From positions 156,870 through 220,869 of the forward strand of contig AP017607.1 in NCBI GenBank assembly GCA_002356515.1: 64,000 nt of DNA, given 5' to 3'. This document shows, one piece after another, positions 7,765 to 16,996 of the stretch (its first letter is position 1; each line of letters starts with the position of its first letter). A model generated the notes under the pieces. That model was given only the letters and a program-made list of their open reading frames with translations, did not search any database and was not told where the DNA came from. The stretch comes from Mesorhizobium loti (GTDB taxonomy: Bacteria > Pseudomonadota > Alphaproteobacteria > Rhizobiales > Rhizobiaceae). The position numbers and the translations under genes are program-made.

Positions 7765-7799
7765 TTCCGGAGAGCGACAGATAATTCCGGACATCACAC
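7762..7799. repeat. Right-end repeats of the Mu/Tn7-like element
   Basis: Two copies of TAATTCCGGA lie at 7762-7771 and 7782-7791. The second is part of the 19-bp terminal repeat ending at 7799, which mirrors the left terminus at 4759. The ATPase stop codon overlaps the first copy, so the gene runs right into the transposon end. Confidence 0.75.
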
Positions 7800-7965
7800 T
7801 GGAACGAAGGCCGAAGATAGCGAGCTGCACGATGCAGGCCCTACTGACGTTGTTAAAGTCGCTGCCCGAATTGACCGGCAGAACGGGTGCAAAATTCCCT
7901 GGCTGATTCAGCTGCCTGACACTGTCGCCCTTGCGCGCGAGGGAAGGCTCGGCCGGATTTCCTTA

Positions 7966-9342
7966 TCAAGTCGCAAACACGCTCTTCACCGCATCGGCGG
8001 TCTTGGCCACGACGACGTCGGCCTCTTCGCGCGTCAGGCAGAGTGGCGGCGCGAAGCCGAGAATGTCGCCCTGCGGCATGGCGCGTCCGATGACGCCTCT
8101 GGCTGCAAGCGCCGTTGCCACCTGTGGCCCGATCTTGAGCGAAGCGTCGAAGAACACCCGATCGTCCTTGTCGGCGACGAACTCGACCGCCGCCAGCATG
8201 CCGTCGCCGCGCACATCGCCGACATTTTTGTGGCCGCCGACCGCCTTGGCGAGTTCGGCGCGGAAATAGGCGCCGGTCTCGCCCGCGTTCTTGACCAGGT
8301 CCATCTCGTCAATCAGTTCGAGATTGGCGACACCGGCGGCAACGCAGATCGGATGCGCCGAATAGGTCCATCCATGGCCGAGCGAACCGAACTTGTCGGC
8401 CCCCTCGACCAGCACCTGCCACATCTTGTCGGCGACGATGACGCCCGACAGCGGCGCATAGGCCGAGGTCAGGCCCTTGGCGATGGTGATCAGGTCGGGC
8501 TTGATGCCGTAATGGTCGGAGCCGAACATGGCGCCCAGCCGGCCGAAGCCCGTCACCACCTCGTCGGCGACCAGCAGCACGTCGTACTTCTTGAGCACGG
8601 CCTGGATCCTTTCCCAGTAGCCGGCCGGCGGCGGCACAATGCCGCCAGTCCCGAGGATTGGCTCGCCGATAAAGGCGGCGACGGTTTCGGGACCTTCGGC
8701 GAGGATCATCTCCTCGAGCTTGTCGGCGCAGTGCTGCGAGAACTGTTCCTCGCCCATCGAGCGGTCGGCGCGGCGGAAATAGTAGGGCGCTTCGGTGTGC
8801 AGCACCGGTGCGCGCGGCAGGTCGAAGGCGTTGTGGAACAGGTCGAGCCCCGTCAGCGATCCCGTCATCACGCCCGAGCCGTGATAGCCGCGCCAGCGCG
8901 AGATGATTTTCTTCTTCTCCGGCCGGCCAAGAACGTTGTTGTAGTACCAGATCAGCTTGATGTTGGTTTCGTTGGCATCCGAACCGGAGAGGCCAAAATA
9001 CACCCTCGACATGCCCTTCGGCGCGCGGTCGATGATCATCTTAGCCAATGTGATCGAGGCCTCGGTGCCGTGGCCGACGTAGGCGTGGTAGTAGGCGAGG
9101 TTCTTCGCCTGCGTGGCGATGGCATCGGCGATCTTCTGGCGGCCATAGCCGACATTGACGCAATAGAGCCCGGCAAAAGCATCGATGCTCTTCCTGCCAT
9201 TGTTGTCCCAGACAGTGACACCTTCACCGCCGGCCATGATGCGGGTCGGGCTCTCGCCGCGCGCGTGCGTGCCCATATGCGTCGAGGGATGGAAGAAGTG
9301 GTCACGATCCCAGGCGTTGAGTTCGTTTGACTGGTCGAGCAT
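7966..9342 (-). CDS. Class III PLP-dependent omega-aminotransferase
   Basis: Predicted 458-residue transaminase of the family that includes GABA, putrescine, taurine and diaminobutyrate:pyruvate enzymes. D260 in LLVADEVVTGFGR would contact the cofactor ring nitrogen and K289 in LITIAKGLTSAYAPL is the Schiff-base lysine. Length and motifs are intact. It is the second gene of an operon, 32 bp after a semialdehyde dehydrogenase gene, so it probably turns an omega-amine into a semialdehyde for the dehydrogenase. GabT/SpuC-like or DoeD-like (ectoine breakdown) substrates are both possible; sequence alone does not settle it. A broken copy of this gene lies at about 59488-59735. Confidence 0.86.
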   Translation of the reverse strand: MLDQSNELNAWDRDHFFHPSTHMGTHARGESPTRIMAGGEGVTVWDNNGRKSIDAFAGLYCVNVGYGRQKIADAIATQAKNLAYYHAYVGHGTEASITLAKMIIDRAPKGMSRVYFGLSGSDANETNIKLIWYYNNVLGRPEKKKIISRWRGYHGSGVMTGSLTGLDLFHNAFDLPRAPVLHTEAPYYFRRADRSMGEEQFSQHCADKLEEMILAEGPETVAAFIGEPILGTGGIVPPPAGYWERIQAVLKKYDVLLVADEVVTGFGRLGAMFGSDHYGIKPDLITIAKGLTSAYAPLSGVIVADKMWQVLVEGADKFGSLGHGWTYSAHPICVAAGVANLELIDEMDLVKNAGETGAYFRAELAKAVGGHKNVGDVRGDGMLAAVEFVADKDDRVFFDASLKIGPQVATALAARGVIGRAMPQGDILGFAPPLCLTREEADVVVAKTADAVKSVFAT

Positions 9343-9374
9343 TTTTGGTCTCCTTGAGGGATGGCCGGACGGAT

Positions 9375-10868
9375 TTATGCGACGTCCAGGCAGAGATATT
9401 TGAGATCGGTGAACGCTTCGAGCCCGTGGCGCGAACCCTCGCGGCCGATGCCGGACTGCTTGACGCCGCCGAAGGGAATTGGCGCCCCGGTGATCTTCAC
9501 ACGGTTGATGGCGACCATGCCGTAGTCAAGCGCGCGACCCGTGCGCTGCTGGCGGGCGCCGTTCTCGGTCACGACATAGGCAACAAGGCCATATTCGGTG
9601 GCATTGGCGCGAGCGATCACCTCGTCCTCGCTGTCGAACGGCGTCACGGCGGCGACCGGGCCAAACGTCTCTTCGCGCATGATCAGCGCGTCGTCGGGCA
9701 CGTCAACGAGCAACGTCGGCTGGTAGAACAGCGATCCCGCAGCGTGGCGCTTGCCGCCGGCAAGGCAACGTGCGCCCTGGGCGAGGGCGTCGGCGACTTG
9801 TTCCTCGACCTTCTTGATGGCGCGCTCATGCATCAGCGGTCCGATGTCGGTCTCATCGGCAAGCCCATTGCCGATCCTCAAGGTCCCGACGCGGCGGGCG
9901 AACGCGGCGCAAAAGCGATCATAGATCGGCCGCTGCACATAGATGCGGTTGGCTGCCAGGCAATCCTGGCCGGAAGTGGCGAATTTTGCGTCAATCGCGA
10001 TCGTCACCGCCTTGTCGATGTCGACATCGTCGAACACGATCAATGGCGCGTGGCCGCCGAGCTCCATCACCAGGCGCTTCATCGTCGGCGCGCTCTGCGC
10101 GGCGATCAGGCGGCCGATTTCGGTCGAGCCAGTAAAACTCATGGCGCGTATGCGCGGATCCTCACACATCCGCCCGACGATGGTGGAGGCGTTCCCAGTG
10201 ACGACGTTGAAGACGCCGGCGGGCAGGCCCGCCCGCTCGCCAAGCTCGGCCAGCGCGAGCGCCGAAAGCGGTGTTTCCGACGACGGGTGCGCGATGATGG
10301 TGCAGCCAGCGGCGAGTGCGGCCGCCGCCTTGCGGGTCAACATCGCTGACGGAAAGTTCCACGGCGTGACGATGCCGACGACACCGAGCGGCTCGCGCCG
10401 CACCATCATCTCGGCGCCGGGAAGATGGCTGGTGACGCTCTCGGCGTTGAGACGTTTTGCTTCCTCGGCATACCATTCGACGAAGGAGGCGGCGTAATCG
10501 ATCTCGCGCAGGGACTCCTGCAGCGGCTTGCCCTGTTCCAACGTCATCAACAGGGCCAGATCATCTTTGGCGGCGACGATCAGTTCGAACCATTTTCGCA
10601 GAATTTTCGAGCGCTCCTGCGGCAGCAGCGCCCGCCAAGCCGGAAAGGCGCGCGCGGCGGCATCGATCGCCTTAGTCGTCTGTCTGTTATCGAGCGCGGC
10701 GACGAAAGCAACGGTGGCGCCGGTTGCCGGATCGGTGACCTCAAAGCTCTCGGCTGCCTCGCTTGCCGTCCAATGACCGTCGAGATAGGCGAGCTCGCGC
10801 AGCAGCCGACGATCGGTGAGACGGTCGAGCGCTTCATGGCGATGTGAGCGGGCGAAATGCGCGGACAT
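9375..10868 (-). CDS. NAD(P)-dependent succinate-semialdehyde dehydrogenase-like enzyme
   Basis: Predicted 497-residue aldehyde dehydrogenase that would oxidise the semialdehyde from the downstream transaminase. The general base is E269 (MELGGHAP) and the nucleophile C303 (TSGQDCLAANR); TPWNFP (168-173) and FTGSTEIG (245-252) form the cofactor site. In most relatives the segment before TPLSAL reads VxKPxxxTP with a cofactor-binding lysine. Here it is IAHPSSETP, a Lys-to-His change at 194 that could alter NAD/NADP choice. The best match by motif is the GabD family, with DoeC-type aspartate-semialdehyde dehydrogenases as an alternative. First gene of the two-gene operon. Confidence 0.86.
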   Translation of the reverse strand: MSAHFARSHRHEALDRLTDRRLLRELAYLDGHWTASEAAESFEVTDPATGATVAFVAALDNRQTTKAIDAAARAFPAWRALLPQERSKILRKWFELIVAAKDDLALLMTLEQGKPLQESLREIDYAASFVEWYAEEAKRLNAESVTSHLPGAEMMVRREPLGVVGIVTPWNFPSAMLTRKAAAALAAGCTIIAHPSSETPLSALALAELGERAGLPAGVFNVVTGNASTIVGRMCEDPRIRAMSFTGSTEIGRLIAAQSAPTMKRLVMELGGHAPLIVFDDVDIDKAVTIAIDAKFATSGQDCLAANRIYVQRPIYDRFCAAFARRVGTLRIGNGLADETDIGPLMHERAIKKVEEQVADALAQGARCLAGGKRHAAGSLFYQPTLLVDVPDDALIMREETFGPVAAVTPFDSEDEVIARANATEYGLVAYVVTENGARQQRTGRALDYGMVAINRVKITGAPIPFGGVKQSGIGREGSRHGLEAFTDLKYLCLDVA

Positions 10869-11499
10869 GGTCGAGGCCTCCCGGTTCGGACGATGCGGGA
10901 AGACTATCTGCCGTCAGCAGACAGAGAGGCTGTTTGCACGCCTTGAAGGAGAGGGAATGTCTCTATTGCGCCACCTCGGCAGGTAATCTCTCTGCTCGCT
11001 CTGGGGTTACCGGCAGCAGAGTAACAATCGACGCTTCTTCGCGATCGAGCACGCCGTCGACCAACCGCTCTAGGCGTCAATGTCGCGCGCCACACTGGAA
11101 TTTTTTCGACCGGGATGGCGTGCTCGCCAGCGTGATTTGCCCGGGCGCGGCCTTTTCACATTTCCGCCGTTCACCGTCTTCTCTCGTTGCTATCTTCCAA
11201 CCCATGGTTTTGGCGATTAGATCTCCCGTTTCCGCCTGAACAAGCTCGGGATGGGGTCATTCGCGAATATATTCGAGCAACACCAGTCAGGCCACCGAGA
11301 TATCGGCTTGGCCCACAGAGCGACCATCATCTGATGACATTTAGTAGTGCGGCAAATGACTTTTTGTTCCGTTGTTTTTTTGTTCCCGCATCGCTACCAA
11401 TTGTTGGGGGCTTGGGATGTCGCGGTTCGCGATCGAACATTAAGCGATCATAAAAAGGGTATCCGCGCATGGTGTAGCGCCCCCCTTTTGAGAGGAAGG
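10869..11499. other. Intergenic stretch with no recognised gene
   Basis: Between the dehydrogenase gene and the Lrp regulator I see no intact gene. Open frames on both strands are short and unlike known families. The promoter of the dehydrogenase-transaminase operon must lie near 10870-11000, but no clear operator stands out. The AT-rich stretch near 11350-11460 suggests foreign or decayed DNA. Confidence 0.45.
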
Positions 11500-11770
11500 C
11501 TCCATTTGTACATTCCGAGGAAGGCCGGGCTCAACCGCTTCGTATGGGACGTCAGGCATCCGGGGTCGGCCAAGCGCGAGCGGTCCCTGGTGATCCGGAT
11601 GTCCTGGTCGGCGCAGCGGGGGACAGGACCCGAACCCAGCGGTGGTGATTGTTCCCGGGCACGTACAGGGTTGAGGTACGGGGCGAAGGCAAAACCAGAC
11701 GCTATCCGGTCGACAAGAATCCCCGTATCGCTACGATCGAAAGGAATTCGTCGAACAGTTGTAGTTCTTA
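11500..11770 (+). pseudogene. Remnant of a BNR/VPS10-type sialidase-like protein C-terminus
   Basis: Two pieces in different frames resemble the C-terminal end of large secreted BNR-repeat (sortilin/sialidase-like) proteins. KAGLNRFVWDVRHPG near 11523-11570 matches the common GLNRFVWDLRYP segment. FPGTYRVEVRGEGKTRRYP near 11652-11710 matches the PGTYTVxL..DGKT segment, followed by DKNPRI. The frame changes between them, and no upstream part is visible. The gene is certainly dead if the family call is right. Confidence 0.42.
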
Positions 11771-11818
11771 TAATGGTTGGTCGGCAAGCTCTTTATGCTC
11801 AATCAGGCGGAGGATTGG

Positions 11819-12385
11819 ATGCAGCTTTTGAAGCGGCTCGACGATGAGTGGTCGGCGGCTCGTCGCGATCTAGCGGGTGCTGGTCGACATCAAGGGCACG
11901 CCCTAGACGCCACCGACCTGCGCATTTTGGATGCCATCCAACGCGAGGGGAGGATCACTAAGCTGGCCTTGGCCGAGAAGGTCGGCCTTTCGCCCACTCC
12001 CTGCTGGACGAGGCTGAAGCGCCTGGAGAAGGCCGGCATCATCAGCGGGTATCACGCGCGCGTAGCGCTTCGACTCGTGGCACCGATTACTACTGTTCTC
12101 GTGCAGGTCACGCTCGGCGCGCACCGCCAAGCGTGCTTCGAGCGCTTCGAGCGCGCCGTTCGGGACATTCCCGAGATCGTTGCCTGCTGGTCCGTGGGCG
12201 GCGGTGTCGACTATTTTCTTAAGGTTGTGACCCGCGACATCGATGAGTACCAGCGGCTGGTTGATGCGCTACTCGAGTGCGAGATTGGCATCGACCGCTA
12301 CTTCACCTACATCGTAACCAAGCTGGTGAAAGACGACGTCGTTCTGCCGGTTGTCGACTTGTTCGGTCAGTGCACGGGTGGCTAG
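11819..12385 (+). CDS. Lrp/AsnC-family transcriptional regulator
   Basis: Predicted 188-residue regulator. The N-terminal helix-turn-helix is clear (DATDLRILDAIQREGRITK, LAEKVGLSPTPCWTRLKRLE), followed by the ligand-sensing RAM domain (VQVTLGAHRQACFERFERA, VGGGVDYFLKVV). The ATG at 11819 was preferred because GGAGGA lies six bases upstream; longer starts reach into a decayed gene. It has about 30 extra residues before the HTH. Such regulators often control nearby amino-acid uptake and catabolic genes. Here it could act on the ABC importer downstream, on the divergent dehydrogenase-transaminase operon, or both. Confidence 0.86.
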   Translation: MQLLKRLDDEWSAARRDLAGAGRHQGHALDATDLRILDAIQREGRITKLALAEKVGLSPTPCWTRLKRLEKAGIISGYHARVALRLVAPITTVLVQVTLGAHRQACFERFERAVRDIPEIVACWSVGGGVDYFLKVVTRDIDEYQRLVDALLECEIGIDRYFTYIVTKLVKDDVVLPVVDLFGQCTGG

Positions 12386-12566
12386 CCCAAATCGCGCGGA
12401 TCGGGCGCCGTCGCGGGCCGTTTCTCTCCCAACCGGGTGTAGAACAGCCTCTTTCTCCTCTCCCGCTGTCTAAACTCGCGGAAACTGATTTAGATTTCGG
12501 TCCATCTCAGTTGGTTTTCGTACGCGCGGATAAACGCCGGTATTAATCAAAAAAGGGGAATGGAAT

Positions 12567-14159
12567 ATGACAATCTCTCGACGCGAAATCCTCAAGGCGG
12601 GTTTGGCCGCCGGAGCGTCCTTAGCGATCCCGTCAGTTCTGCGCGCGCAGACGGCGCCCATGGACGCACGGACGGTTCACATGGTGAAGGCCGCCGGCCT
12701 AAGCATCTTTGATCCCACTGTCACGACCGTTAACATGACTTTGGACCATGGCTTGGCGATTTACGATACGCTTTTCTCGCTCGACTCGAAGTTCATGCCG
12801 CAGCCGCAAATGGTCGGGAAGTGGGGCGTCTCCGACGACAAGAAGACGTATACGTTTGGGCTGCGCGACGGCCTTAACTGGCACGACGGAACTCCCGTCA
12901 CCGCGGCTGACTGTGTTGCCTCGATCCGTCGATGGGGCCAAGTGAAACCTGGGGGGAAGTTTCTGATGGCGCGGGCCAGCGACATCTCCAAGAAAGACGA
13001 GAAGACATTCACGATAGTGCTCAAGGAGCCGCTGGGGCTTCTCCCCACTCTCCTGACGCAGTCCCTCTACGTCATGCGCGAGAAGGATGCAGATACACCG
13101 GCGACCGAGGCAGTGACCGCGAACATCGGATCAGGGCCTTTTACGTTCAATCATGCGCTTGCGAAACCCGGCTCGAGTTTCGCCTACGACCGCAACGAAA
13201 AATACGTGCCACGCAGCGAGCCATCTGACGGGTTGGCTGGCGGGAAGATTGTCAAGGTCGATCGTGTAATCTGGGACCTTATCGGGGACCAGCAGACCGC
13301 TTTGGCGGCCTTGCAGGCCGGCGAGATCGACTACGTTGAGCTGCCGCCCGCTGATTTTTACCCTGTGATAGAAAGTGATCCCAACTTGACGCTCCAAGTT
13401 CTCGATGCGTCGGGTCAGGTTTATTATTTACGCATGAATTGTTTGCAAAAGCCGTTTGACAATGTGAAGGCTCGCCAGGCCGTCCTCCACTTGGTCAACC
13501 AGGAGGCTTATCTAAGCGTCATTTCGCCTGACCCAAAATACAGCAGTACCGTCACTTCGTTTTTCGGGGACGGCAATCCGGTATCGAACGACGAAAATAC
13601 GGGATGGTTCAAGAAGGGCGGCGATCCGGAGAAGGCGAAGCAACTCCTCAAGGAGGCTGGTTATGCAGGCGAAAAAGTTGTCATTCTGCAGCCGACGGAT
13701 TGGGCAGAGGGGAGCAACACCTCGCAAGTTTTGGCGGCCGAGTTGCAGAAGATCGGCGTTAACGCCGAGCTCGCGGCGAGCGACTGGGGTGGTGTTGCAG
13801 CCCGCCGTGTCAACAAGGGTCCAGTCAACGAGGGGGGCTGGAGCATCTTTATAACAACTGAATCCAACTCCTCTCGAGGCGATCCTACAGCAACAGAGTC
13901 GCTCGGGGCTAGTGGTGAGGCAGGTTGGTTCGGCTGGCCGAAGAGCGCCGAGTATGAGGCTCTTCGCGCCAAGTGGGCCGATGTCCAGACGATCGAGGAG
14001 CGCAAGGCGCTGGCGAGCAAGATGCAGCAACTTGCTTGGGATCTCGCAGGTACAGTTTTTCTGGGTCGGGTTGTTAGCCCAATCGCACGCCGCAAGACGC
14101 TTACCGGCCTTATCGGCATGCCGGAACTTGTCCCGATGTGGAACATGGAAAAAGCCTGA
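12567..14159 (+). CDS. ABC transporter substrate-binding protein (family 5, dipeptide type)
   Basis: Predicted 530-residue periplasmic solute-binding protein. The N-terminus MTISRREILKAGLAAGASL has a twin-arginine-like motif (SRREILK) and a hydrophobic stretch ending near SVLRAQT, so it is probably exported by Tat. Family-5 hallmarks include the LRDGLNWHDGTPVTAADCV segment and VLHLVNQEAYL. It is followed directly by two permease and two ATPase genes, a full importer operon. The ligand is probably a small peptide or amide; family 5 also binds nickel and opines. A remnant of a second copy of its C-terminal part lies at about 22640-22840. Confidence 0.88.
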   Translation: MTISRREILKAGLAAGASLAIPSVLRAQTAPMDARTVHMVKAAGLSIFDPTVTTVNMTLDHGLAIYDTLFSLDSKFMPQPQMVGKWGVSDDKKTYTFGLRDGLNWHDGTPVTAADCVASIRRWGQVKPGGKFLMARASDISKKDEKTFTIVLKEPLGLLPTLLTQSLYVMREKDADTPATEAVTANIGSGPFTFNHALAKPGSSFAYDRNEKYVPRSEPSDGLAGGKIVKVDRVIWDLIGDQQTALAALQAGEIDYVELPPADFYPVIESDPNLTLQVLDASGQVYYLRMNCLQKPFDNVKARQAVLHLVNQEAYLSVISPDPKYSSTVTSFFGDGNPVSNDENTGWFKKGGDPEKAKQLLKEAGYAGEKVVILQPTDWAEGSNTSQVLAAELQKIGVNAELAASDWGGVAARRVNKGPVNEGGWSIFITTESNSSRGDPTATESLGASGEAGWFGWPKSAEYEALRAKWADVQTIEERKALASKMQQLAWDLAGTVFLGRVVSPIARRKTLTGLIGMPELVPMWNMEKA

Positions 14160-14162
14160 GCG

Positions 14163-15104
14163 ATGACCTCTTACATCCTTCGCAGGATTATCTCGACTGT
14201 CGCCGTCATGGCGATGGTCGGGATCTTTGTCTTCCTGCTTCTAAGGCTGGCGCCGGGCGATCCGGCGGCTATCATCGCGGGCAAGTCGGCGACGGCGGAG
14301 ATGATCGCCGGCATCCGGGAAAAACTCGGCCTGAACGATCCTATGCCGGTTCAGTTCATACGTTGGGTGCGCGACATGCTCGGTGGCGATTTCGGCACCT
14401 CAATCTTTGCCGGACGACCGGTCCTCGAGCTCATCTCGCAGCGGCTTGAACCGACCCTTTCCCTGTCGATCCTGACAATGATCCTTTCGGTGTCGGTCGG
14501 GGTCTCTTTCGGCATCCTTGCCGCGTGGCGAACGGGCGGGCTCGTCGACCGCCTCCTTGCGGCGTTTTCGGCATTTGGCTATTCCGTCCCGGTCTTTGTC
14601 ATCGGCTACTTTTTCATATATTTCTTCGCCATCAGGGCACACTGGCTACCGGTCCAGGGATACGTGCCGATCGAGCGTGGCCTCGGGCCGTGGTTCGTGC
14701 ATCTGGTCCTGCCCACCGTGGCTTTAGGCCTTGGCTTCATTGCATTCATCGCCCGGGTTACGCGGGCGAGCATGCTCGAGGTTCTGTCGGAAGACTATAT
14801 GCGAACGGCCGCCGCCAAGGGCGCTTCGTCCTATGCCATGCTTTTCCACCATGCCTTGAAGAATGCGGGGGTCCCCATCCTGACCGTCATCGGCATAAGC
14901 TTCGCTTATCTGATCGGCGGAGTCGTCCTCACGGAAACGGTGTTCAACCTATCCGGTATCGGTCGTCTGGTCGTCGATGCGATCAACAACCGCGACTATC
15001 CGATCATTCAGAGTGTGCTCATTCTGACTTCGGGTTTGTACGTCGTTATCAACCTAACAGTCGATCTGGCGTACACCCTGATCGATCCCCGTATCCGGTA
15101 CTGA
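14163..15104 (+). CDS. ABC importer permease, DppB type
   Basis: Predicted 313-residue inner-membrane permease with six membrane segments. It opens with the usual ILRRIISTVAVMAMVGIFVF helix and has the RLAPGDPA loop. The coupling motif is ASMLEVLSEDYMRTAAAKG, the EAA loop that contacts the ATPase. The start codon lies 3 bp after the binding-protein stop, and the DppC-type gene starts 1 bp after its own stop, so translation is coupled. Confidence 0.9.
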   Translation: MTSYILRRIISTVAVMAMVGIFVFLLLRLAPGDPAAIIAGKSATAEMIAGIREKLGLNDPMPVQFIRWVRDMLGGDFGTSIFAGRPVLELISQRLEPTLSLSILTMILSVSVGVSFGILAAWRTGGLVDRLLAAFSAFGYSVPVFVIGYFFIYFFAIRAHWLPVQGYVPIERGLGPWFVHLVLPTVALGLGFIAFIARVTRASMLEVLSEDYMRTAAAKGASSYAMLFHHALKNAGVPILTVIGISFAYLIGGVVLTETVFNLSGIGRLVVDAINNRDYPIIQSVLILTSGLYVVINLTVDLAYTLIDPRIRY

Positions 15105-15105
15105 T

Positions 15106-15987
15106 ATGTCCCTCCTTTCCGCACCAGTTGAAGCCGCGCCGATCGGTCGGCTGCGAATATCTGACCTTCCCCGTCTTGCAAGGCGGCACCCGCTGGTTCT
15201 GGTCGGCGGCGGCCTGTTGGCGCTCCTGATCACTCTAGCGATCGCCGCCCCGCTCTATGCCGGCGACCCGGTGAACATGGATCCGTTCAAGCGCCTCCAG
15301 CCACCTTCCGGCGAGATGTGGTTCGGTAGCGACAATCTGGGCCGGGACGTCTTTGCGCGAACGATCTTCGGCGCCCGGATCTCCCTCATGGTCGGATTGC
15401 TGTCGGCGGCGTGCGCAGCTCTTGCCGGGGCTCTGATCGGTGTCATCGCCGGGTACAGCCGCAGCTTCGACAACGTCGTCATGCGGGTCATGGACGGCCT
15501 GATGTCGATCCCGACCATTCTGCTAGCGATCGCGCTCATCTCTCTGACAGGCCCCGGAATCGGCATCCTCATCGTCGCCATCGCGATCCCCGAGACGCCA
15601 GCCGTCGCGCGGTTGGTTCGTTCGGTGGTTCTGGGTGTTCGCGAGCGGCCCTATGTGGAGGCCGCACTCTGCGGCGGTGCGTGCCTGCCCAAGGTGCTGT
15701 GGCGGCATATCCTGCCGAGTACCATTCCTGCGCTAATGGTCCAGGGCGCTACTGTTTGCGCCAGTGCGATCCTGACGGAGGCGGGGCTGAGCTTCCTCGG
15801 TGTGGGCGTGCCGCCCGAGATTCCGAGCTGGGGCAACATGATCGCTAGTTCGCGCCTGTATCTCGCCATCGCCCCGTTGACGATCTTCGCCCCCGGTATC
15901 TGCCTTGCCGTCACGGTCCTTGCCGTCAACCTGCTCGGCGACGGCCTGCGCGACCTGTTCGATCCTCGCGCGAAGCGGAGGCGCTAA
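15106..15987 (+). CDS. ABC importer permease, DppC type
   Basis: Predicted 293-residue partner permease. It has the N-terminal helix [20 protein letters not shown], the family signature [20 protein letters not shown], and an EAA-type loop ([19 protein letters not shown]). The C-terminus is basic (DPRAKRRR). It forms the heterodimeric channel with the preceding DppB-type protein, and the first ATPase gene starts 1 bp after its stop. Confidence 0.9.
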   Translation: MSLLSAPVEAAPIGRLRISDLPRLARRHPLVLVGGGLLALLITLAIAAPLYAGDPVNMDPFKRLQPPSGEMWFGSDNLGRDVFARTIFGARISLMVGLLSAACAALAGALIGVIAGYSRSFDNVVMRVMDGLMSIPTILLAIALISLTGPGIGILIVAIAIPETPAVARLVRSVVLGVRERPYVEAALCGGACLPKVLWRHILPSTIPALMVQGATVCASAILTEAGLSFLGVGVPPEIPSWGNMIASSRLYLAIAPLTIFAPGICLAVTVLAVNLLGDGLRDLFDPRAKRRR

Positions 15988-15988
15988 C

Positions 15989-16996
15989 ATGCAGATGCAT
16001 CAAACTGCAGGGAACGACGTGCTTCTGGATGTCCGAAATCTAGAAACGCATTTTTACGGCGAAGAGAGTGTCACCCGCGCCTTGGGCGGCATCAGCTTCC
16101 AGGTGAAGAAAGGCGAAACGCTCGGCGTCGTCGGCGAATCGGGATGCGGGAAGAGCGTCACCGCTCTCTCCATCCTTCGCCTGCTGCCGAAGCTGTCCGC
16201 GAGGACTGTCGGCGGCGAGGTCCGCTTTCACGGACGCGACCTTCTTGAGCTGTCCGATCGGGAGATGCGAAAGATCCGCGGCGACCAGATCGCCATGATC
16301 TTCCAGGAGCCTATGACGAGCCTGAACCCCGTTTATACGGTCGGCCATCAGATCGCCGAAGCCGTGCATATCCACACGAAAGTATCCCGCTCCGCTGCCA
16401 TAGAGAAAGCAGAAGAGATGCTTCGTCTCGTCCGGATCGCGGATCCCGAGCGTCGCGTCAACAACTACCCGCATGAAATGTCAGGCGGGATGCGTCAGCG
16501 CGCCATGATCGCCATGGCTCTCGCCTGCTCACCGGAACTGTTGATTGCCGACGAGCCGACGACCGCGCTCGACGTCACCATCCAGGCGCAGATCTTGCGG
16601 CTCATCGTCGATCTGAAAGAGCGCACGGGAACGGCGGTCATGTTCATCACGCATGATCTTGGCGTTGTGGCCGAGACATGCCAACGCGCGATCGTGATGT
16701 ATGCTGGCCGGATCGTTGAGCAAGCAAACGTGATAGATCTGTTTGCGCGTCCCGCGCACCCCTACACACAGGGCCTCATGCGATCGGTGCCTGATCCGCG
16801 GCGCGGCCGTCAGCGCCGCCTTCCGGAAATCCCTGGCATCGTGCCAAGCCTGCGCGAGCCCATTGTCGGCTGCAGCTTTGCGCCTCGCTGCCCGTTCGCG
16901 ATCGACATTTGCCGCGAGAAGACACCCATCCTGCGTGATGTCGGGTCGAGCCACGCCGCCGCTTGCTGGCGCGCCGAAGAGGTGATGGGCGCATGA
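15989..16996 (+). CDS. ABC importer ATPase, DppD type
   Basis: Predicted 335-residue ATPase of the dipeptide importer. Walker A is GESGCGKS, the signature is MSGGMRQR and Walker B is LLIADEPTT. The C-terminal oligopeptide-transporter extension ends in the Cys-rich [16 protein letters not shown], which in relatives holds an iron-sulfur cluster. The ATG at 15989 was chosen because the permease gene ends just before it. The last four bases overlap the next ATPase gene (ATGA). Confidence 0.9.
   Translation: MQMHQTAGNDVLLDVRNLETHFYGEESVTRALGGISFQVKKGETLGVVGESGCGKSVTALSILRLLPKLSARTVGGEVRFHGRDLLELSDREMRKIRGDQIAMIFQEPMTSLNPVYTVGHQIAEAVHIHTKVSRSAAIEKAEEMLRLVRIADPERRVNNYPHEMSGGMRQRAMIAMALACSPELLIADEPTTALDVTIQAQILRLIVDLKERTGTAVMFITHDLGVVAETCQRAIVMYAGRIVEQANVIDLFARPAHPYTQGLMRSVPDPRRGRQRRLPEIPGIVPSLREPIVGCSFAPRCPFAIDICREKTPILRDVGSSHAAACWRAEEVMGA

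Larger units (their letters stand above)
4759..7799 (+). mobile_element. Mu/Tn7-like transposon with MuA-like transposase and TniB/MuB-like ATPase
   Basis: The element is bounded by perfect 19-bp inverted repeats: GTGTGATGTCCGGAATTAT at 4759-4777 and its reverse complement at 7781-7799. It carries a MuA-type N-terminal domain, a DDE transposase and an AAA ATPase in one overlapping set. The left end holds a long array of repeated sites and the right end a short one, as in Mu and Tn7 relatives. I see no target-site selector of the TniQ/TnsD kind, no resolvase and no cargo gene. The five bases flanking each repeat do not match, so a clean target duplication is not visible. It inserted just downstream of the defence operon. 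Confidence 0.8.

Noticed and set aside
8230..9330. Long plus-strand open frame of 366 codons
   Set aside because: It is antisense to the intact class III aminotransferase, which has all family motifs. High GC makes such antisense frames common.
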